NCBI GenBank assembly: GCA_026394095.1
Contig: JAPKYY010000175.1
Coordinates: 1-6,102, forward strand
Direction: 5' to 3'
Origin: Acidobacteriota bacterium
GTDB lineage: Bacteria > Acidobacteriota > Terriglobia > Bryobacterales > Bryobacteraceae
DNA: 6,102 nucleotides
This document shows positions 1 through 3,859 of this stretch, piece after piece. The translations under genes and the position numbers were made by a program. Positions within the stretch are counted from its first letter, which is position 1. Each line of letters begins with the position of its first letter. Under the pieces are notes generated by a model. That model was not told the DNA's origin and did not search any database. It was given only the letters and a program-made list of their open reading frames with translations.

Positions 1-62
1 AGCATCATCATCAGCATCATCGTCAGCCACGTCAACAACAGAAGAAGCAAAATCAACAACAT
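1..62. repeat. Degenerate trinucleotide repeat (ATC/CAT and CAA/AAC units)
   Basis: The first 26 bases are almost entirely ATC/AGC/GTC triplets, and bases 30-62 are dominated by CAA/AAC/AGA units. This simple-sequence tract gives low-complexity peptides in several frames, which is why the coding strand here is uncertain. It continues to the window edge, so its full length is unknown. Confidence 0.55.
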
Positions 63-111
63 CAGAGAATGCAGGTCTTTCGGCGCTGATTGACACCATT
101 TTCACTGCCAT
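1..111 (-). CDS. Possible N-terminus of a divergent acidic protein (partial)
   Basis: On the - strand an ATG at 111-109 opens 37 codons that run off the left edge without a stop. The peptide begins MAVKMVSISAERPAF and becomes acidic and repetitive (VADDDADDDA), using both GAC and GAT for Asp. A second in-frame ATG lies at residue 5. No good ribosome-binding site is visible; only a weak GTGAGA precedes the first ATG. This reading competes with the + strand tail at 3-89, and at most one of the two is likely to be real. If it is real, the AT-rich segment 112-356 would be a divergent promoter region. Function unknown. Confidence 0.25.
   Translation of the reverse strand, partial: MAVKMVSISAERPAFSDVVDFASSVVDVADDDADDDA
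3..89 (+). CDS. Possible C-terminal tail of a protein entering from the left (partial)
   Basis: One frame is open from the window edge to a TGA at 87-89 and encodes 28 residues: a His/Gln-rich start (HHHQHHRQPRQ), then a basic Gln/Lys/Arg-rich stretch, ending in MQVFRR. Such disordered basic tails are common at the ends of bacterial RNA-binding proteins, but too little is present to name a family. The DNA is a degenerate CAT/CAG/CAA repeat, so every frame gives low-complexity peptide. A - strand reading of the same bases (1-111) is a direct competitor. If this reading is right, the amidase operon lies downstream in the same direction, after a gap of about 270 bases. Confidence is low. Confidence 0.3.
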   Translation, partial: HHHQHHRQPRQQQKKQNQQHQRMQVFRR

Positions 112-119
112 TCTCACTG
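96..119. repeat. 12-nt tandem direct repeat
   Basis: CCATTTTCACTG (96-107) is immediately followed by CCATTCTCACTG (108-119), two copies differing at one base. The pair sits inside the imperfect frame TTGACA (90-95) and TGTCAA (118-123). It may be a small local duplication or a pair of protein-binding half-sites; no function can be assigned. Confidence 0.5.
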
Positions 120-148
120 TCAAGGTTTGTTTGTGTGTGAACTTGATG

Positions 149-187
149 ATGGTGAAAATCTTCCTTCATTTTCTTGATTTTCATCAT
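149..187. repeat. Inverted repeat in the AT-rich leader
   Basis: The arm ATGGTGAAAATC (149-160) pairs with GATTTTCATCAT (176-187), giving 12 base pairs including one G-U, around a 15-nt pyrimidine-rich loop. No T-tract follows on the + strand, so it is not a convincing intrinsic terminator. It could be an operator dyad or an RNA hairpin upstream of the amidase operon. The region is AT-rich, which makes chance pairing easier. Confidence 0.35.
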
Positions 188-203
188 GCAAGCCAACTGT
201 TAT
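174..203 (+). promoter_or_regulatory. Weak sigma70-like promoter candidate for the amidase operon
   Basis: A TTGATT hexamer at 174-179 (4 of 6 matches to TTGACA) is separated by 18 nt from TGTTAT at 198-203 (4 of 6 matches to TATAAT). The surrounding DNA is clearly AT-richer than the coding regions, as expected near a promoter. It would give a leader of about 145 nt before the amidase start. Many such matches occur by chance in AT-rich DNA, so this is only a candidate. The -35 hexamer overlaps the right arm of the 149-187 inverted repeat. Confidence 0.2.
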
Positions 204-255
204 ATGAAACTCAACTAATGATGAGAAGTTTCGTTGCTTGCCAACACCAGATAAA

Positions 256-304
256 CTAGAGCAGGTCCCCTAGTGTGGCCGGGGGACCGGTATAAGGTTT
301 CTAG
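256..304 (+). promoter_or_regulatory. Nested hairpin with three CTAG sites in the operon leader
   Basis: An inner stem pairs GGTCCCC (264-270) with GGGGACC (282-288) around an 11-nt loop. An outer stem pairs CTAGA (256-260) with TCTAG (300-304), leaving a 3-nt bulge on the 5' side and 11 nt on the 3' side. CTAG occurs at 256, 270 and 301. The GC-rich inner stem stands out from the AT-rich leader. There is no T-run after it, so a terminator is unlikely. It may be a structured 5' untranslated element or an operator cluster. I do not recognise it as a known riboswitch class. Confidence 0.35.
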
Positions 305-356
305 CAGTATCAGTCGATTGTGCTCTGGAAGGTGCTAAATCAGGTAGCAGGATTGT

Positions 357-1586
357 TTGAACCCTATCACTCCACGCAAAGTCTTGAATCCGATGATCGA
401 TGCTCGGGCTTCAAAGATCGAAGACCCGGTCGCGAAACTGCGTTTTTTGAAGAACACCGAGAAGCGCGTTGGGCAAGTGGAAACGGTGCTGGGGCGGCCG
501 CAATACTGGTGGCTGCGCAATAAGAAGTTCTGGCTGGCTTTGGGTTGCTTGTTGATGATTCCTACACTTTCACTTTTTCGAAGTAGTGCACCGCCCATCC
601 CTGCTTCGAATGGGATGCTAAGCCCTGTTGCCGGCAGGGGGCCGCAGCCTTTTCGTGAAGCTCCGCTGGAGAAGGTCTGGCTGATCGATTCCAAAAACGG
701 TGTGGAGACGTGGTCGAGTGGATTGCATATTGAAACGCGCTACAGCACAACAAACCGGCCGCGCGAGTATTTTGCCTGGAACCGGAATCAGCCCACTTCG
801 AGCCTGGTGCAGCTAGCCGACAAGCAGGCGGCTGGGATCGTTTTTCATACCACCGAGAGCACGCTCGAAGAACTGGAAGAACAGAAGATGCGCCGGCTCA
901 AGCTGCTTGGGGAATCTTTGCTGCAGTATGTTTCCAAAGAGAAGGCCTATCACTACGTGATTGACCGCTTTGGCCGGGTCTTTCGGATTGTGAAAGAAAC
1001 CGATGCAGCCAATCATGCCGGCAAGTCCACCTGGGCCGACGACAAGTGGGCCTATATTGGTTTGAATGATTCCTTTCTGGCCGTTTCCTTTGAGACGCAA
1101 ACACGCCCAGGCGATGAAGCACCCATCATTTCTCAGGCTCAGATCGATTCCGGGAGAACGCTAACTCGCATGTTGCGTTCGAGATACAACATTCCTGCGT
1201 TGAACTGCGTAACACACGCACAGGTCTCGATCAACCCGAGCAACTTCCAGATCGGCTACCACACCGACTGGGCTGGCAACTTCCCGTTTGAGGCGATGGG
1301 GCTTCCGGATAACTATTCCCAACCCCTTGCAAGTCTCAACCTTTTTGGCTTTAATTACGACGGTACTTTTTTTGCAGCCACCGGGGCGCGCATGTGGAAG
1401 GGCGTCGTCAGCAGTGAAGACCTGCTTCGAGAGCAGGCACGAGAGAATTCTATTTCTGTTGCGCAACTACGTACCCAATTGCGCAACCAATACCGCCGCC
1501 TGAGTGCTTTGTTGCCAGAGAACAACAAGTCCAGCGGTGGCAACTCAAATTCCAATTCGAGCACAGCTCAAGAGGTGAATCCATGA
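357..1586 (+). CDS. Membrane-anchored N-acetylmuramoyl-L-alanine amidase-like protein (Amidase_2/PGRP fold)
   Basis: A 409-residue protein likely to cleave the amide bond between N-acetylmuramic acid and the stem peptide of peptidoglycan. Residues 1-57 are polar and basic and probably cytosolic. Residues 58-74 form one hydrophobic span (FWLALGCLLMIPTLSLF) that would place the rest in the periplasm. The Amidase_2 core spans about 155-310: FHTTES with H164, YHYVIDRFGRV (198-208), NHAGKS with H220, VSFE with E246, THAQ with H287 and HTDW with D304. By analogy with AmpD, H164, H287 and D304 would bind zinc and E246 would be catalytic; the AmpD lysine two residues before the Asp is His302 here. 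Residues 350-388 look helical, and the tail is Ser/Asn-rich and disordered. The start is uncertain: TTG at 357 has AGGA 4 nt upstream and an in-frame TAG at 345; ATG at 393 (residue 13) lacks a clear ribosome-binding site. The family is confident; substrate and topology are inferred. Confidence 0.85.
   Translation: MNPITPRKVLNPMIDARASKIEDPVAKLRFLKNTEKRVGQVETVLGRPQYWWLRNKKFWLALGCLLMIPTLSLFRSSAPPIPASNGMLSPVAGRGPQPFREAPLEKVWLIDSKNGVETWSSGLHIETRYSTTNRPREYFAWNRNQPTSSLVQLADKQAAGIVFHTTESTLEELEEQKMRRLKLLGESLLQYVSKEKAYHYVIDRFGRVFRIVKETDAANHAGKSTWADDKWAYIGLNDSFLAVSFETQTRPGDEAPIISQAQIDSGRTLTRMLRSRYNIPALNCVTHAQVSINPSNFQIGYHTDWAGNFPFEAMGLPDNYSQPLASLNLFGFNYDGTFFAATGARMWKGVVSSEDLLREQARENSISVAQLRTQLRNQYRRLSALLPENNKSSGGNSNSNSSTAQEVNP
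1571..1578 (+). promoter_or_regulatory. Strong ribosome-binding site inside the amidase 3' end
   Basis: AGAGGTGA lies just upstream of the ATG at 1583 and within the last codons of the amidase gene. Together with the ATGA stop/start overlap at 1583-1586 it fixes the start of the actin-like gene and indicates translational coupling. Confidence 0.75.
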
Positions 1587-2596
1587 AACACAGCAACCAC
1601 ACTCCTGCCATCGGGCTGGACGTCGGCACAAGCCGAATCGTAACCGCCAGCAAGGCAAATGATGATTTCCAATACAAGAGCCAGCTCAATGCATTTGTAG
1701 AGGTGCCCTGGTCTAAGATGACCGAGGCTTCACTGAAGCGTGAAGGCGTGCCATACGTCGTTTCGGGTGAAAACACGGGCAAGTTGATCATCGTGCCTGG
1801 CAACGAGAGTTCGCGATTTGCGGATCTGCTGCAGACAGAATCACGGCGCCCGATGAATCGTGGTGTCTTGAACCCGAGCGAGCCGCAGAACGCGGCCATG
1901 CTGAAGCAGCTGATTGAGAATCTGACTGAAGGAGAGCGCCGCCAGGGCTTGCCGGTCTACTACAGCGTGCCAGCTGCACCTCTTGGGGCTGAAGAGAATC
2001 TCACCTATCACGATGCCTCGATTGCGCAGATTCTGCGCGAGCTGGATTGCGAGCCCACCCCGATCAATGAAGGGCTGGCGGTTGTGTTTTCAGAACTGGA
2101 AGAAACCAACTACTCGGGAATTGGTATCAGCTTTGGTGGTGGCCTGGTAAATGTTTGCCTCAGCTATCTGGCTGTTCCGGTACTGAGCTTCAGCGTTGGC
2201 AAGGGCGGCGATTACATCGACAGCTCGGCAGCAACGATCACAGGTGAACTGACAACCCGCATTCGCCTCGCCAAGGAAGAATCCTTCCAGATCAACGGCC
2301 ACTATGCCGACAAGTTGCACCAGGTGCTCAATGTGTATTACGACGAAGTGATTCGCGCCACGGTGAACGGCTTGAAGGAAGCATTTGCCAACTCTCGGAA
2401 TATTCCGAAGATGGGCAAGCCGATTCCGATGGTTCTCTCCGGCGGTACTGCGATGCCGAAGGGCTTCCGTGATCGCTTTGAGAAGCTGCTCAAGGAATCT
2501 GAGTTCCCGCTGCCGTTGAGCGAGGTGCGGATGGCAGAAACTCCGCTGAACTCAACCGCCAAGGGTGCCCTCGTGGCAGCGCTGGCCGAACTCTAA
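1583..2596 (+). CDS. Actin/MreB/FtsA-fold ATPase-like protein
   Basis: A 337-residue cytosolic protein of the actin/Hsp70/MreB superfamily, about MreB length. The phosphate-1 loop is IGLDVGTSRI (10-19, Asp13). PINEGLAVVF (160-169) sits where MreB-type proteins have the connect-1 helix. The phosphate-2 loop is ISFGGGLVN (182-190), with Ser183 where MreB or FtsA usually has Asp. The adenosine motif is PMVLSGGTAMPKG (282-294), and TAKGALVAA (325-333) fits the final helix. No transmembrane segment and no obvious FtsA-like C-terminal membrane-binding helix are visible. The ATG follows a strong ribosome-binding site and overlaps the amidase stop, so the two products are probably made together. Likely roles are filament formation or ATP-dependent scaffolding of cell-wall enzymes. 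It is too divergent for me to call it MreB, FtsA, ParM or MamK, so no symbol is given. The fold is confident; the function is inferred. Confidence 0.8.
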   Translation: MKHSNHTPAIGLDVGTSRIVTASKANDDFQYKSQLNAFVEVPWSKMTEASLKREGVPYVVSGENTGKLIIVPGNESSRFADLLQTESRRPMNRGVLNPSEPQNAAMLKQLIENLTEGERRQGLPVYYSVPAAPLGAEENLTYHDASIAQILRELDCEPTPINEGLAVVFSELEETNYSGIGISFGGGLVNVCLSYLAVPVLSFSVGKGGDYIDSSAATITGELTTRIRLAKEESFQINGHYADKLHQVLNVYYDEVIRATVNGLKEAFANSRNIPKMGKPIPMVLSGGTAMPKGFRDRFEKLLKESEFPLPLSEVRMAETPLNSTAKGALVAALAEL

Positions 2597-2615
2597 GCAG
2601 GCTTTTGCAAACCCA

Positions 2616-2656
2616 AACCCCTCCTGGCCCAATACGGTCAGGAGGGGTTCTTTATT
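2616..2656. terminator. Intrinsic terminator, probably shared by the convergent operons
   Basis: AACCCCTCCTGGCC (2616-2629) pairs with GGTCAGGAGGGGTT (2636-2649), a 14-bp stem with one G-U and a six-base loop. It is followed on the + strand by the T-rich CTTTATT, 20 nt after the TAA of the actin-like gene. On the - strand it lies about 22 nt beyond the DUF1501 stop, and the sequence after it is moderately T-rich (TTTGGGTTTG). It is therefore a good + strand terminator and a plausible - strand one. Confidence 0.85.
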
Positions 2657-2671
2657 GGGGATAAGTGAAAC

Positions 2672-3857
2672 TTAGGCGAGCACTTCTTTGACAACGCGCC
2701 CGAAGACATCGGTCAGCCGGAAATCGCGTCCGGTGTAGCGGTAGGTGAGTCTCTCATGATCAAGGCCCAGCAGGTACAGCATTGTGGCGTGCAGGTCATG
2801 AATATGCACTTTGCCGCTAACTGCGTCCCAACCAAACTCATCGGTCTCGCCGTGCGAGATTCCCGGCTTTACGCCGCCACCAGCCATAAACATCGTGAAT
2901 CCGCGCGGGTTGTGTTCCCGGCCTCGTTCTTCGATCGGAGCTTTGCCTTGAGAGAGGTCCTGGTCAAAGGGGGTACGTCCGAATTCTCCGCCCCAGAGAA
3001 CCAGCGTGTCGTCGAGCAAACCCCGGCGCTTGAGATCGGTGATCAAGCCTGCAATCGGTTTGTCCACTGCACGGCATCGCACAGGCAGGCCTTGACGCAA
3101 TTTCGCATGATGATCCCAGCCCCCATCGGTGATCTGAACAAAGCGTACGCCTGCTTCAGCCATCCGGCGGGCCATCAGGCATTGGCGGCCGAAGTCGTCG
3201 GTTTCTTTTTCTCCGATGCCATAGAGTGACCGGGTTTCATCAGATTCACTGGCGATGTCGAGAACGCGCGGTGCCTCCATCTGCATACGAAAAGCGAGTT
3301 CGAAAGAAGCAGCGCGCCCTTCCAGTTCTGAATCTGGGCCACTGGCAGCAAGGTGACTCTGGTTGACCTGCGCGAGGAAATCCAGTTGCTTGCGCTGTTC
3401 TGACGTCGTGATGCCCGCGTCACTCAAGTAGTCGATCCTGGCATTCCTTGCTTCGCCGGATTTGCCGATCGGAGTGCCCTGATAGATGGCGGGAAGGAAG
3501 GCGCTGCCAAAGAGTTGCGGGCTGCCACCGTCTCCGCCGAGAACGGGACAAATCGTTACAAAGCCTGGGAGGTTTTGATTCTCCGGGCGCTTCGTAGTTC
3601 TGCGGGAGTTTGAATGAGAGCGGTTGACCGTTGCGTTTTTCAAGTTCGGGCTTGTATTCGAACATGTCCATCTGCGAAGGCCCGCCCTGCATAAAGAGAA
3701 AGATGACGCGTTTGGCGCGCGGCTTGTGATGAGGGACGCGAAGCGCCAATGACTCAGAGGCCAGCATGGAATTCATCGCCAGCATGCCGAAGCCGCATCC
3801 AGCCTTGCGCAGAAAATCACGCCTTGAGTTTGCCACCAGTGAATGAAGATGTTGCAT
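2672..3857 (-). pseudogene. DUF1501 (sulfatase/alkaline-phosphatase-like) gene broken by an out-of-frame internal deletion
   Basis: DUF1501 proteins are Tat-exported and related to the alkaline phosphatase/sulfatase superfamily; no reaction is established. The start is ATG at 3857-3855, preceded by GGAG at 3867-3864 and 2 nt after the upstream stop. The N-terminus has a Tat motif (SRRDFL, residues 11-16), a hydrophobic stretch, then VIFLFMQGGP and YKPELEKRNGQPL. This frame is native for about 92 residues (to YEAPG), then reads nonsense to a stop at 3420. The homologous sequence resumes in another frame at ENQNLPGFVT (from 3583) and runs 303 residues to the TAA at 2672, including WGGEFGRTP (2969-2995) and a normal end (TGRDFRLTDVFG). 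From my knowledge of the family, a conserved block of some 70-85 residues should join the halves; it is absent. The total of about 395 residues is short against a usual 450-490. This is a real deletion or an assembly fault; as written, no functional protein is made. Confidence 0.8.
3578..3592 (-). other. Deletion/frame-change junction within the DUF1501 gene
   Basis: Reading the - strand, GCGCCCGGAG (3590-3581) is Ala-Pro-Gly in the N-terminal frame, and GAG at 3583-3581 is the Glu of ENQNLP in the C-terminal frame. Homology switches within a few bases, so the break is sharp. No insertion sequence or long repeat marks it. A short microhomology such as CGGAG could have mediated it, but the parental sequence is not available here. 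Confidence 0.65.
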
Positions 3858-3859
3858 GG

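Noticed and set aside
264..300. Hairpin at 264-288 as an intrinsic terminator
   Set aside because: It is followed by GGTATAAGG and not a T-tract, and it lies close to the amidase start.
320..523. Short + strand open frame starting at 320
   Set aside because: It overlaps the amidase start in another frame, has no domain signal, and ends inside the real gene.
1450..1899. - strand open frame (149 codons) across the amidase/actin junction
   Set aside because: It spans the end of one convincing gene and the start of the next on the opposite strand and has no family resemblance.
3560..3600. Programmed ribosomal frameshift joining the two DUF1501 halves
   Set aside because: No slippery heptamer is visible at the junction, and a frameshift could not restore the missing block of about 70-85 conserved residues.
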